From the NCBI RefSeq assembly GCF_000815105.2, contig NZ_CP010310.2, forward strand, positions 2,914,001 through 2,978,000: a stretch of DNA of 64,000 nucleotides. The letters are read 5' to 3'. The translations under genes were made by a program, and so were the position numbers. Of the stretch, positions 25,739-35,228 are shown in pieces. The notes under the pieces are model-generated. The model was given only the letters and a program-made list of their open reading frames with translations, had not been told where the DNA came from and did no database searches. Source of the DNA: Pandoraea pulmonicola. GTDB taxonomy: Bacteria > Pseudomonadota > Gammaproteobacteria > Burkholderiales > Burkholderiaceae. The first letter of the stretch is position 1, and every line of letters begins with the position of its first letter.

Positions 25739-27026
25739 GGAGACACTCCAACGTTCTGTCGAAATCAGCCGCTTCGTGCATCGATTGCTGTACGAACGCG
25801 TCGAGCAGCGGGCGCTTTTCCACGGCCTTGTCGTTCTCAGGGTTTTCGCCTCGCTTGTATTCGCCGAGATCGATGAACAGCTGAATTTCGTCGAGTTTCG
25901 CCAGATACTGACGAAACTCGCGCGCGATCTGGCGATGAGGCTCCGACACCAAGCCGTCGAACAGGCGGCTCGCGCTCCGCAATACATCGACCGCAGGGAA
26001 ATGGCCCTTATCCGCAAGCTTGCGACTCAGGTAAATATGGCCATCGAGGATCGAGCGGATTTCATCGCCGATAGGATCAGGCTCCTCCTCGTTTTCCAGC
26101 AGCACGGTATAAAAAGCCGTGATGCTCCCCATTGCGGTGCATCCAGGTCGCTCGAGCAAGCGCGGCAGCGCCTCGAAGACAGATGCCGGATAGCCGCGGC
26201 GCGCGGGCATCTCGCCGGCCGCAAGCGCCACATCGCGCAGGGCACGCGCGTAGCGCGTCATGGAGTCGAAGAACAGCATCACGTTCAGGCCGAGGTCGCG
26301 AAAATACTCGGCGATCGTCGTGGCCAGCAGCGCCGCGTTGCAGCGATCGACGGACGATTGGTCCGAAGTGGCATACACGACGATCGTGCGCTCGCAGCGG
26401 GCCGAGCCTTTGAGGCGCTCGACCAGCTCCGACACCTCGCGTCCCCGCTCGCCGACGAGCACGATCACGTACACGTCAGCGGCCGAGTGACGCACCAGCA
26501 TGTTCATCAGCACGGTCTTGCCGCACCCTGCTGCCGCGAAAATTCCAAAACGCTGACCGACCCCGCAGGTAAGCAACCCGTCAATGACGCGCACGCCGGT
26601 CTCCAGGGGCGCTTCCGTCGGCCGGCGCATCGTGGGATGAGGTGGCGCCGCGTCAATCTCCCGCCGTTGCGGCGGGGCAAACGGCACCGCCGGCTCGGCG
26701 AGCAGTTCTTGCACGCAATGCCCCGTCGCATCGATGACCTTGCCAAGCATCGCCGGAGAAACGCTGACGGCAAGGCGTTCGCCCGTCGGCACGAGTACGG
26801 CCTCGCGCGAGAGTCCCGTCGTTGTACCGAGCGTACTCAAGATCGCCGTGCCGTTCCCAAAGCCGACCACTTGCGCGCGACCGACCACGCCGCTTTCGTG
26901 CACGTTTTGATGAATGAGGCAGAGCTCGCCGATGGCAACCTGCGGCAGTGGCGCCTCGATGATGGGCCCCTGCACGCGCCGTGGATGCGCGCACCGTTTG
27001 AATAACGTCAGCATGTTGGATTCCAT
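25722..27026 (-). CDS. sctN: T3SS ATPase SctN (InvC)
   Basis: 434 residues from the ATG at 27026, just after the stop of the chaperone gene. Walker A is AAAGCGKT (164-171), with Ala first as in InvC-type ATPases; the family motif GERGREV follows at 192-198, and Walker B is MLFFDSMTR with Asp254. RYARALRDVALAAGE is the standard downstream block. It forms the hexamer that unfolds effectors and strips chaperones. Context and motifs leave no doubt. Confidence 0.97.
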   Translation of the reverse strand: MESNMLTLFKRCAHPRRVQGPIIEAPLPQVAIGELCLIHQNVHESGVVGRAQVVGFGNGTAILSTLGTTTGLSREAVLVPTGERLAVSVSPAMLGKVIDATGHCVQELLAEPAVPFAPPQRREIDAAPPHPTMRRPTEAPLETGVRVIDGLLTCGVGQRFGIFAAAGCGKTVLMNMLVRHSAADVYVIVLVGERGREVSELVERLKGSARCERTIVVYATSDQSSVDRCNAALLATTIAEYFRDLGLNVMLFFDSMTRYARALRDVALAAGEMPARRGYPASVFEALPRLLERPGCTAMGSITAFYTVLLENEEEPDPIGDEIRSILDGHIYLSRKLADKGHFPAVDVLRSASRLFDGLVSEPHRQIAREFRQYLAKLDEIQLFIDLGEYKRGENPENDKAVEKRPLLDAFVQQSMHEAADFDRTLECLHEAVR

Positions 27027-27028
27027 GC

Positions 27029-27436
27029 TCACCGGCCGAGAATCTCGCTGATGGCGCATAGTTCTTCATAGAAGGCTTCCAGCGCCTGCGTGAAGGTCTC
27101 CGGGTTTTCGGTAAAACGCTCCTCGACGCGCGCGTGCAACACCAGATCGCTGTCCACGAGCGAGAGTAAAGGTCGCCGGCAGACAAACACGTCAGAGCCG
27201 CGTGGAAGAAGATAGCTCAGCAGATCCGCGGCAACGCGCTCCAGTTGCGCCGCCCCTCTGTAGTCGAGTTGACTCGTGAATATGACGTTGCCATTGTCGA
27301 GTTCGACGTACATCTCGGGCATTGAATGAAAACCGATGCAAATCGGAGAATGAGCATCCAGCTTCCCGGCAACGGCATCGCCGCAACCCATCTTCTCCAT
27401 GCTCTCCTGCACCAGCCGCACGATATCGGTGTTCAA
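27029..27436 (-). CDS. invB: Class IB multi-effector chaperone InvB/Spa15-like
   Basis: 135 residues. The first codon is TTG at 27436 with an excellent AAGGAG 6 nt upstream; no in-frame ATG gives a full protein. It has the small acidic alpha/beta fold of class I chaperones (ICIGFHSMPEMYVELDNGNVIFTS...) and a C-terminal helix ending ISEILGR. It sits between sctV and sctN exactly as invB does in SPI-1. It should bind effectors such as the 528-residue candidate and bring them to SctN. Confidence 0.88.
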   Translation of the reverse strand: MNTDIVRLVQESMEKMGCGDAVAGKLDAHSPICIGFHSMPEMYVELDNGNVIFTSQLDYRGAAQLERVAADLLSYLLPRGSDVFVCRRPLLSLVDSDLVLHARVEERFTENPETFTQALEAFYEELCAISEILGR

Positions 27437-27451
27437 TATTGACTCCTTCGA

Positions 27452-29539
27452 TCAAATGGTCTTCAAGACATCCACCGTTGCGCTATCGGCGACTTCGCCA
27501 AACGACAGCACTTCAAGCTCGGGGAACCGCCTCTCGATCAAGCGCTTGACGAAACGCCTGATTTCCATGGACGTGAGCAGCACGATGTCACGCTGCGAGA
27601 ACCCCACGCGCGAGAGCTCCACTGCGATCAGGTCCAACAGCGCTTCGCTCTTGGCCGGCTCGAGATTCAGGAAGGTCCCGGTTGAAGTCTGTCGTATGCC
27701 ACTGCCGACAGTCTCCTCGATGTCGTGAGAAAGCATGAAGGCGTTGAGCCGCCCACCGGTGGCGAAGCGATTCGAGATGTAGCGTGCGAGCGCAACGCGC
27801 ACATGCTCGACAAGCAGCACCGCGTCCTTTTCCTTCGGCGCCCACTGCGCCAGCGACTCGAGAATCAGCTTCATATTCCGTACCGAAATCTTCTCCCCCA
27901 GCAAACGCTGGAAGACCTCCGACACTCGCTGTACCGACGCATGGCGATAGGTTTCCTTGAGCAGCTCGGGGTACTTCTTCTCCATGTCGTCGAGCAGGCG
28001 CTTCGCTTCCTGCACTCCGAAGAATTCGTTGATGTTGCGAAGCACCAGCGTCATGAACTGGTCGTAGAAATCGTCGAATGCAGTGCGCATGCGCACGCCC
28101 ATCTTGGTGAGCAGCGAGGCCTGTTCGGGGTCGACCCAGAAGGCGTCGCCGCCCGTGCCGTCGGGCAGCGTCCGCGCCTCTATCGGCAGTCCTTCGAGAA
28201 CGAGCGTCGAGCCCACCACGCGGTGCTTCTCGAAGCAGATGTGGAAAGTCGCCGCGCGAATTTCGTTGATCAACACAACGACTTCGGTATCGGCCAGGCC
28301 AGGCGAAGCCGAAATCGCTATTTCAGGCAGGCGCAGCCCCATGTCCGCAAAGGCTTGACGACGAATCGCCGCAACCGCCTGTTCCGCCTCGAGTTTCGGC
28401 TTCACGGCCTCCGAGACCATCACCATGAGCGGCACGGTCTCGGGAACCAGCTTGTCGATGTCGGCACTCGCATGTTCCGGCTGCGCGCCGCCTTGCTGGT
28501 CCGGTGCGCTCGCACCGCCGAAGCTGGCCGCCAGCTTGCCCACCAGCCCGCGCCCATGGCTCGGTGGCGAATCGCGGCTGCTCTTCCAGACTCGGCGTAC
28601 GTACAGGCCGCCGAGCACCACGGCGATTCCCGAGAAAACCGGCATTGGAAACCCCGGCAGCAGACCAATGCCGAATGCCAACGCGGCGGTGGCCAGTAGC
28701 GCGAAAGAGTTGGATAGCAATTCGCCGATGATGTCGGCCCCGAGATTTGCCTTGCTTCCACCGACACGAGTCACCACGAAACCGGCGGCAATGGCGATCA
28801 AGAGCGCGGGGATCTGTGCGACGAGGCCGTCGCCAATCGTCAGGATCGTATAGGTTGTCAGCGCGTCGGACATCGACATCCCGTGCTGGGCGACGCCAAC
28901 AGCGATGCCACCGATCAGGTTGACGAAAATCACGATGATCCCGGCGATCGCATCGCCTTTGACAAATTTCATTGCGCCGTCGAATGCGCCATAGAGCTGG
29001 CTCTGTCGCTCCAGTTCCGAGCGGCGCTTCTCAACGCCCGCATTGTCGATGAGACCCGCGCGCAGATCGGCGTCAATACTCATCTGCTTGCCAGGCATCG
29101 CATCGAGCGAGAAGCGGGCCGCGACTTCTGCCACACGCTCCGACCCCTTCGTGATGACGATGAACTGAACGATCGTCACAATCGCAAACACCACGAATCC
29201 GACGACCAGGTTGTCGCCAATCACAAACTGCCCGAACGTCGCGATGATCTTGCCGCCCTCCGCCTCGAGCAGGATCAGCCGGCTCGTGCTGATCGAAAGC
29301 GACAGCCGGAATAGCGTCGTAATCAGCAAGATCGACGGAAACGTCGAGAAGTCGAGAATATTGACGATATAGAACGACCCCATGAAAACAAGCAGCGCCG
29401 TCGTGATGTTGAACCCGATCAAAACGTCGAGCACCGTCGCCGGCAACGGTACGATCAACATGGCGATCACGATCACCATGAGCATCAGCACAACGAGCTC
29501 GGGTCGCGACTCGACTTTGACGAGCAGGGTTTTCAGCAT
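27452..29539 (-). CDS. sctV: T3SS major export gate SctV (InvA)
   Basis: 695 residues. Seven to eight hydrophobic helices in residues 15-330 contain the FHIPEP-family landmarks LLITTLFRLSLSISTSRLIL, PGKQMSIDADLRAG, and FVKGDAIAGIIV. A cytosolic nonameric-ring domain runs from about 365 to 690. It overlaps the sctW stop by 7 nt. It forms the central export channel entry that selects chaperone-substrate complexes. Length is normal for the family (InvA is 685). Confidence 0.97.
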   Translation of the reverse strand: MLKTLLVKVESRPELVVLMLMVIVIAMLIVPLPATVLDVLIGFNITTALLVFMGSFYIVNILDFSTFPSILLITTLFRLSLSISTSRLILLEAEGGKIIATFGQFVIGDNLVVGFVVFAIVTIVQFIVITKGSERVAEVAARFSLDAMPGKQMSIDADLRAGLIDNAGVEKRRSELERQSQLYGAFDGAMKFVKGDAIAGIIVIFVNLIGGIAVGVAQHGMSMSDALTTYTILTIGDGLVAQIPALLIAIAAGFVVTRVGGSKANLGADIIGELLSNSFALLATAALAFGIGLLPGFPMPVFSGIAVVLGGLYVRRVWKSSRDSPPSHGRGLVGKLAASFGGASAPDQQGGAQPEHASADIDKLVPETVPLMVMVSEAVKPKLEAEQAVAAIRRQAFADMGLRLPEIAISASPGLADTEVVVLINEIRAATFHICFEKHRVVGSTLVLEGLPIEARTLPDGTGGDAFWVDPEQASLLTKMGVRMRTAFDDFYDQFMTLVLRNINEFFGVQEAKRLLDDMEKKYPELLKETYRHASVQRVSEVFQRLLGEKISVRNMKLILESLAQWAPKEKDAVLLVEHVRVALARYISNRFATGGRLNAFMLSHDIEETVGSGIRQTSTGTFLNLEPAKSEALLDLIAVELSRVGFSQRDIVLLTSMEIRRFVKRLIERRFPELEVLSFGEVADSATVDVLKTI

Positions 29540-30699
29540 GTTGAGTCACTCAGTCTCGACCGGTGCACATAGGATTCGGCGTCCTGCGCAGCGCTGAGAT
29601 CGCTGCGCCGTTCGTCTGCATAGCACTGGCTCAGGGTCGCCCTGAGCGCCGAGAGCATCTCCTGCCGCTCCTCCGCGTCGCCGTATAGAGGAATCGGAAT
29701 GCCGGCGAAGCCTCGCAGCACGAGTTGCAACAGCTGGGCACTGCCCTCCGGGTCCAGGGAAGCGAAGATCACACCGAGATGCTCAAGGAGAACCTCGTCG
29801 ATTTCGAACGGACGCTGCAGCCCTCCCAACATCAGCGCAAGCGCACGGTCCTCCGTGACGAGGAAGTCGTTCTCGAGCGAAGCACCGAGGAGGTGAGCGA
29901 TGAAGAGTTCGTCAGCCGAGGTGAGCATGCGGACGCAGTTGAGCGTGCCGAGAAGCGGGCCGAATTCAACCGCCCCGCCGCAACTCGGATCGAGCGAGTG
30001 CATATCGCAGACAAGCGCCGCTCCGACGTACTCGACGACGCGCTTGCGCCTGTGCATCCCGAACTGCTTGATCCAGTCCTCGTAGATCGCGACATGCGCG
30101 CCATCGGACTCGAGAAACTGCCGATACAGTTGACGCAGCCGCACAGCATTCAGTCGCAGCTTCCTGCCATAGACCTTTGCCTTCAAGGCAACGTTGATTC
30201 CGGCCCTGATCTGCCTGGCGTCGCCCTCGCGCATTACCTCGTCAATCGCGCGCTCGACGACGTCGACCGGCTCACCGTCCAGTTTCCTGCGCCGACGCAG
30301 TTCGCGCAGCGCCAGTATCAGGTCGCTGTCGTCGTGAAACCGACGCCGGGCTTCGCGCAACAGTATCTCCATGCTAACGGCGTCGCGCTTGGTCAGGTTG
30401 AACAACTCGTCGACCTTTTCCTCGCCGTCGGCGTCGAGAATTCGCTTGATGTCTTCGCCGCGCCGCGCCCTGCCATTGCCGTTGATGTAACCGCTTCCCA
30501 AGCGCCCGAACTGCGTGAGCACGCTGGCCGCCTCACTCTCGACTTCGGCGATCTGCGCCTGAACGTCGGGGACCCGAACTTCACTGGACGCCGGCTCCGC
30601 ATCGAGCGCCGGCTGCGCGTCCAACCGGGCTTCCTGCTCGCGTGCATCGCGCGCATACGCGCGAGAAACGGGTGACACACCGCTGATCAACGTGCTCAT
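29533..30699 (-). CDS. sctW: T3SS gatekeeper SctW (InvE)
   Basis: 388 residues, helical throughout. N-terminal residues 1-60 look like a disordered secretion signal, followed by the SctW/HrpJ domain (about 60-240), with the block RRRKLDGEPVDVVERAIDEV, and a TyeA-like C-terminal part in the same chain, as in InvE and MxiC. It holds back effectors until translocators are out. The gene begins 5 nt after the sctC stop. Confidence 0.93.
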   Translation of the reverse strand: MSTLISGVSPVSRAYARDAREQEARLDAQPALDAEPASSEVRVPDVQAQIAEVESEAASVLTQFGRLGSGYINGNGRARRGEDIKRILDADGEEKVDELFNLTKRDAVSMEILLREARRRFHDDSDLILALRELRRRRKLDGEPVDVVERAIDEVMREGDARQIRAGINVALKAKVYGRKLRLNAVRLRQLYRQFLESDGAHVAIYEDWIKQFGMHRRKRVVEYVGAALVCDMHSLDPSCGGAVEFGPLLGTLNCVRMLTSADELFIAHLLGASLENDFLVTEDRALALMLGGLQRPFEIDEVLLEHLGVIFASLDPEGSAQLLQLVLRGFAGIPIPLYGDAEERQEMLSALRATLSQCYADERRSDLSAAQDAESYVHRSRLSDSTC

Positions 30700-30704
30700 G
30701 GGTC

Positions 30705-32558
30705 TCAGTTCGTCTCCATGTAGGGGCGAAGCATCTGGACTGTGCCGCGCAGCTCGTCGTTGCTCGCGATGTCACCTGGCTGCCAGCTTTGACCGCCCCG
30801 CCAGCTATCGCCGAGGGCGAGCAGCTTGGGTTGAATCAGGAAGAGGCGCACCACCTTGTTGTGCCGCTCGCTGCTCCCGCGGAACAGTCCCCCGATCAGC
30901 GGAATGCTCGCGAGCCCGGGAATGCGGAAGTTGCTACGGGTGACGTCGTCGCGCGTGTAGCCCCCGATCAGCAGGCTCTTGTCGCGTGGCACGCGTGCCA
31001 CGGTGTTGATCTCCGTACGGTTGACCAGCGGCAGCATGCCGTCACTACTCTGCCGCGAATCCGAACTGAAGACGTCGGCGTCGCCGTCCTCGATGTTGAC
31101 GTCCATTTCCACGTCGTCCGCATTCTCGGTCAGACGCGGCAGCACGCTCACCAGCGTCCCGTAGGTCACGTGTTCAAGTTGCACGCTGCGCTCGCCCACG
31201 AGCTTGGTGTAGAACGTCTGATTGTTGTCGAACGAAGCCTGTACATTCTCTTGGGTGAGTACGATCGGTCGGGAGACGATCGTTGCGTCACCGCGTTGGC
31301 TCATTGCCGTCACCGAGGCCAGGAATTTGGCTCCGTCGAGCGTGGAGGCGTTGCGCGTGTTATTCAAGCCAATGCTGGCTTGACCAAAACCCAGCACGCC
31401 CTCCCAGTTCACGCCAAGCTGATCGACCATGTTTTTTCTGATGTCGACGATCCACAGCGAAAGCTCGATCTGACGCTTCTGCATGTCGAGCCTATGGATG
31501 AGCGCCTCCATGTCGTTCACCTTGTCCAGAGGACCGGCCAGCACGATGCTGTTGGTGTCCGAGTACGCGAGCGCGCGCACCCCCTCTTCGGCCGGCACGG
31601 AGGTGATGGAGTCGCTGGACGCCGCCGAGCCTTTGAGCGGTGTCGGGACATCCGGGCCAGGCAGCGGATCGGAGAGCGAGAACGACCTGTCCTGCCGCGT
31701 TGCATCCCGGCTCGACTTGTCCGGCGATGCCTTCTCGTCCAACTGTCTGGGGCTCGGACCAACGACAGAGGCCTTGCGCCCGCCTCCGTAGATCTGATTG
31801 AGCACCGTGGCCATACCCTGCACCACTTGAGTCTTATCGCGCAGCGTGTACGTACGATCTCCGACGAAGCTGTTGCGCAGCGGCACGATCTTGACCACCT
31901 GCTTTTCGGCATTCACTCCGTCATGCACAGAATCAAGGTACTTCGCCGCAGCCGTCACCAGATTGACGTAGATGGGCGCACCGGTGATATAGAACGTCGT
32001 GGCAAATTCGCTTCCCCGAATCGGGAAGGCGGGGTCCTCGAGCCGAGCCTGGCTGATAAAGTCGCGTACGTTGCGCACCGTCGCGGACTGCATAGAAACG
32101 ATCGCGCTCTTGATCTCGGAATTGTCATAGACGTAGATCGAAGCGCCGTCGTCGTACCAGATCAGAGACATACTTTGGCTCAGTTGCCTGAGCAATGCGA
32201 TTGGCCGCTCAAGATTGAATTCACCCGTCACGTGCTTGCGCTTTGCTTTTGCACTCACGATCACCGGCCGCTTCATACGCCCGGAAAGCGCGTCGAGCAG
32301 CGTTTCAATACTGGCATCGTTGGCGACGAAATTGCCCTCCTCGCGGCCACGCTGGGCAACGCCTGCGCGCGCTCCGCCGCTACCAGGCTCCGTGTCGGCC
32401 GGCGCCGCGCTGCCGGATCCATCGGCGGCGTAAGCCACCGGTGCGTTTGGCGCGGAGCTCCCCGTCGGAGCGGCCACCGCGCTTGCGGTAAGAAGCAGAA
32501 TTGCACTCGTGCATGTCGAACGGCATACAACCTTGCCAATAACTTCCGTCAAAAACAC
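30705..32558 (-). CDS. sctC: T3SS outer-membrane secretin SctC (InvG)
   Basis: 617 residues from a GTG at 32558 with GGAGG 8 nt upstream; this start gives a good Sec signal peptide (residues 1-30, ending AVAA), unlike the longer frame to 32693. N0/N1 domains fall about 75-260 (ETLLDALSGRMKRPVIVSAK, VVKIVPLRNSFVGDRTYTLR), and the secretin core about 330-590 (NSIVLAGPLDKVNDMEALI, LLIGGYTRDDV, IPGLASIPLIGGLFRG). It forms the 15-16 subunit outer-membrane ring. A single base separates it from the upstream regulator's stop codon. Confidence 0.96.
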   Translation of the reverse strand: MFLTEVIGKVVCRSTCTSAILLLTASAVAAPTGSSAPNAPVAYAADGSGSAAPADTEPGSGGARAGVAQRGREEGNFVANDASIETLLDALSGRMKRPVIVSAKAKRKHVTGEFNLERPIALLRQLSQSMSLIWYDDGASIYVYDNSEIKSAIVSMQSATVRNVRDFISQARLEDPAFPIRGSEFATTFYITGAPIYVNLVTAAAKYLDSVHDGVNAEKQVVKIVPLRNSFVGDRTYTLRDKTQVVQGMATVLNQIYGGGRKASVVGPSPRQLDEKASPDKSSRDATRQDRSFSLSDPLPGPDVPTPLKGSAASSDSITSVPAEEGVRALAYSDTNSIVLAGPLDKVNDMEALIHRLDMQKRQIELSLWIVDIRKNMVDQLGVNWEGVLGFGQASIGLNNTRNASTLDGAKFLASVTAMSQRGDATIVSRPIVLTQENVQASFDNNQTFYTKLVGERSVQLEHVTYGTLVSVLPRLTENADDVEMDVNIEDGDADVFSSDSRQSSDGMLPLVNRTEINTVARVPRDKSLLIGGYTRDDVTRSNFRIPGLASIPLIGGLFRGSSERHNKVVRLFLIQPKLLALGDSWRGGQSWQPGDIASNDELRGTVQMLRPYMETN

Positions 32559-32559
32559 C

Positions 32560-33351
32560 CTACTTTCCTCCGCGCCTGAACTGAACAGGGGAAATTCCAA
32601 ACAGTTCTTTGATCTCTCTCGAGAAGTGCGACGATGACGAGAAGCCGTTACGCATTGCCACATCGACCATACTTTCCCGACCTTCCACGACATTCAGCAC
32701 CGCGCGAACAGCCCGCCAGAGTCTCAGCTCGCGCTTGAGACTCCTGCCCAGCGCCTGACAGCACAGCCGCCGGAACTGCGACTCGGACACTCCATAGCGC
32801 TTGCCCAGGGCCGCCACCGATTTCGTCGCCGCACCCTCCTGCAACAGAAACCGCACAAGCCAATAGCATTCCTGGGCGCGCGCGAATTCGAACAACCCTT
32901 GTGCGTCGGCATCGGCATCGGGCACGTGCCCAATCAGCCAGGTTTCGAATTTGCAGGCATTCAATCCGGCCGGCACCACGATCAACCGATCACACTTGGC
33001 TTGCGGCAATGGTGTTTCGTCCCCTAAGCGGCACTCGAGAAATGCGAGTAGTTTTGCCACCTCAAAGAGCGAAATGTTCTGAAATCTCCAAGCGCCATCG
33101 CGACAAGTGATTTCCGCGCCGACCATGCTGGCAATTAATACTGATTGTTCTTCGCCGATCACGAGTTTCCTGGTCTTTCCGGCAAAGACCACGTCTAAAG
33201 TGATGCGTCTGGCCACAGGCCTGATCACCCAGATCCCGGGGCCGGAAAGCACGCGACAAACGCTGGTTGAAACCACCGACCAATCGAATTTCCTGAATCG
33301 ATTTATCAACTTGCTCCTCCGAGTTCTGGATATTCGCCGCACACAATCCAA
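32560..33351 (-). CDS. invF: AraC-type T3SS activator (InvF/BsaN-like)
   Basis: Up to 263 residues; the first codon would be a TTG at 33351 with AAGGTG about 11 nt upstream, and the exact start is uncertain. The C-terminal double helix-turn-helix (about 165-262) has SVAALGKRYGVSESQFRRL and ENFSSSSHFSR-like NGFSSSSHFSREIKELFGISPVQFRR, the InvF/BsaN signature. It is the first gene of the minus-strand T3SS block, exactly as invF precedes invG. It is expected to act with the SicA-like chaperone on the translocator and effector promoters. Confidence 0.93.
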   Translation of the reverse strand: MDCVRRISRTRRSKLINRFRKFDWSVVSTSVCRVLSGPGIWVIRPVARRITLDVVFAGKTRKLVIGEEQSVLIASMVGAEITCRDGAWRFQNISLFEVAKLLAFLECRLGDETPLPQAKCDRLIVVPAGLNACKFETWLIGHVPDADADAQGLFEFARAQECYWLVRFLLQEGAATKSVAALGKRYGVSESQFRRLCCQALGRSLKRELRLWRAVRAVLNVVEGRESMVDVAMRNGFSSSSHFSREIKELFGISPVQFRRGGK

Positions 33352-33635
33352 ATTATCTAGGTCACCTTAGCGACGATTCTCAACAAGTTCAATACGACCA
33401 AACTCAAATCACAACTTTTTCACATCAGCCAACATCTCGATTGCAGCCTTCACATCCAATTCATAGTTTTTCATATTCCCGCTATGGGGATCGTTATATG
33501 CTCCACTGGCCTATATGCAACATAGTGGCACTGAGATTGAGGCCAATTACTCTTTTCAATCGGAAAAAATTTCTCCTAGCGAGGATTTATTCTCGAGCAG
33601 AGTGAAACATCGATATCCCCAATCGAGGGAAAAAG
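33352..33635. promoter_or_regulatory. Divergent T3SS control region between invF and sctD
   Basis: 284 bp, clearly A+T-rich against the flanks, which suits an H-NS-bound, activator-controlled region. It must hold promoters for both T3SS blocks. A repeated heptamer tatatgc occurs at 33495-33501 and 33512-33518 (17 bp apart), and an inverted ccact/agtgg pair overlaps it. I cannot assign -35/-10 boxes with confidence. Confidence 0.5.
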
Positions 33636-34904
33636 TTGAATAGCCATACTTCTGGACCTGGAGTCCACCATCTTCGGATACTATTTGGGCCACTCTACGG
33701 GGCCGATCTCTCGCTCTCGTCCCGGCAGATTTTCTTTTGTGTGGGAGATAGCGTCACCGGCGAGCACCCTCTTGGGGAGAATCTGGTTCACGCATTGAAT
33801 GCGACATCCGATTCGATTTACATTCCGTACCGTGCGGGTGCCGCCAATTTCAAATTGAAATTCGATGGTGTTTCCGACGAGTCTGGCGGAAACGCCGGGC
33901 CGGCCATTGGCCGCGGATATGATTTCGAAATTGAGTTTCTTTCACCTGATTCGGTGGAACGGCGCCCTGCGCAATACAACACGCTGTGCCGCTTCGGCGA
34001 CATCGTATTCGCGGTCAAGCCCGAAAATGTCCCATGGAGCGAAGAAGTTTCCGCTTTCACGCGGGATTGCGCGGATCAAAAGGAGATCGATACGGGCCCC
34101 GCGACGCCGAGCGGGCCACATACTCGCCGTTGGGGGCGCACCAGGCTCGTCGCCAAAATGGGCGCCATCATCCTCGGAGGCACGGCGCTGACGGCCCTCG
34201 GTTACTGGCAGATCACGCGATACCAGCGGGCGCAGGAGGTTGCCAGCGTATCGAACCTGCTGGGGCGCGCCCCCACACCCAACGTGGTCCTTGCTGGGCG
34301 TGACGGCGCCATCCATGTGCTCAACGCCTCGCAGGACAGCGTCGACTGGGACAAGCAGGCGCTGTTGAAATCAGACGTGCGCGATCGCGTCGATGTCGCG
34401 TCGCTGCCGGCCGAACAACAGCGGCTTGAACGTGAATTGGACCTGCGAGGCTTCGATTTCGTCACGATCCGTCTGGATTCGCCCACACACCCCGAGCTCG
34501 TGCTGAGCAGCGACTCCGCCCACATTGTCGAATCGGCGGTCAACGACCTTCGACAAGCCGCTCCCTACATTCAGGACGTGCGCGTTCGCACGGTCGGTGT
34601 CACCACGCTCGAACAGGAAGCTCGTGCGGCGCTCGACGCCGCCGGCCTGCGCTATCGACGCCTTGCACGCGAGAACGGCGCAACTTTCGATGTGAGTGGC
34701 GCGCTGACCGACGGCGAGCTCGCTCAGTTGCAGAACCTCATTGGCAGTTTTGTCCGCAAATGGGGAACCCGCCGCGTCGACTTCAAGGTCGCGATGCGCA
34801 CCGACTGGCTCAAAGGCAAGTCCTACCGGGAAGGCGGCGAAGGCTACATGCTTGTCGATCACGCGTCCTGGTATTTCCCTCAACCTCTGACAGGAACACC
34901 TTAA
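33636..34904 (+). CDS. sctD: T3SS inner-membrane ring protein SctD (PrgH)
   Basis: 422 residues started at a TTG (33636) with GAGGG 6 nt upstream; the next Met is far inside the protein. A cytosolic FHA-like domain (about 10-140), a transmembrane helix (175-191, MGAIILGGTALTALGYW) and a periplasmic region with ring-building modules (LGRAPTPNVVLAGRDGAIHVL, ALTDGELAQLQNLI) follow the PrgH order. It is the first gene of the plus-strand block and is followed after 3 nt by the needle gene. Confidence 0.93.
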   Translation: MNSHTSGPGVHHLRILFGPLYGADLSLSSRQIFFCVGDSVTGEHPLGENLVHALNATSDSIYIPYRAGAANFKLKFDGVSDESGGNAGPAIGRGYDFEIEFLSPDSVERRPAQYNTLCRFGDIVFAVKPENVPWSEEVSAFTRDCADQKEIDTGPATPSGPHTRRWGRTRLVAKMGAIILGGTALTALGYWQITRYQRAQEVASVSNLLGRAPTPNVVLAGRDGAIHVLNASQDSVDWDKQALLKSDVRDRVDVASLPAEQQRLERELDLRGFDFVTIRLDSPTHPELVLSSDSAHIVESAVNDLRQAAPYIQDVRVRTVGVTTLEQEARAALDAAGLRYRRLARENGATFDVSGALTDGELAQLQNLIGSFVRKWGTRRVDFKVAMRTDWLKGKSYREGGEGYMLVDHASWYFPQPLTGTP

Positions 34905-34907
34905 GCA

Positions 34908-35186
34908 ATGTCCGAATCGGTATACCCCAGCATCTACACCACGTATCCCTCCGGTGCCGACGGCTATCTCGACGATCTTTCGCTGGGATTCGACTCAGGC
35001 GTGTCCAAAGCGAATTCGGCGCTGGTATCGGCGCTGAATGCGCTGAACGGAGACCCCTCCAACCCGACGTTGCTCGCCAAGTACCAGGCCGAGCTCTCGC
35101 AATACACGCTCTATCGTAATGCGCAAAGCAGTGCGATCAAGGCGATGAAGGACACCGACTCCGCAATCATTTCCAACTTCCGCTAA
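34908..35186 (+). CDS. sctF: T3SS needle subunit SctF (PrgI/BsaL)
   Basis: 92 residues forming two helices. The C-terminal part YQAELSQYTLYRNAQSSAIK followed by a DTDSAIISNFR tail matches the PrgI/MxiH/BsaL family (Ser/Asn-Phe-Arg end). The SGADGYLDDLS segment near the N-terminus is typical. It polymerises into the hollow needle. Length is close to BsaL and slightly above PrgI (80). Confidence 0.95.
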   Translation: MSESVYPSIYTTYPSGADGYLDDLSLGFDSGVSKANSALVSALNALNGDPSNPTLLAKYQAELSQYTLYRNAQSSAIKAMKDTDSAIISNFR

Positions 35187-35228
35187 ATCCGATATCGGCG
35201 CCACAGGCGCCGCGAGACAACCCCTCCG

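Noticed and set aside
30789..32579. 596-codon plus-strand frame opposite sctC
   Set aside because: Shadow of the secretin gene; His/Arg-rich translation and no ribosome binding site.
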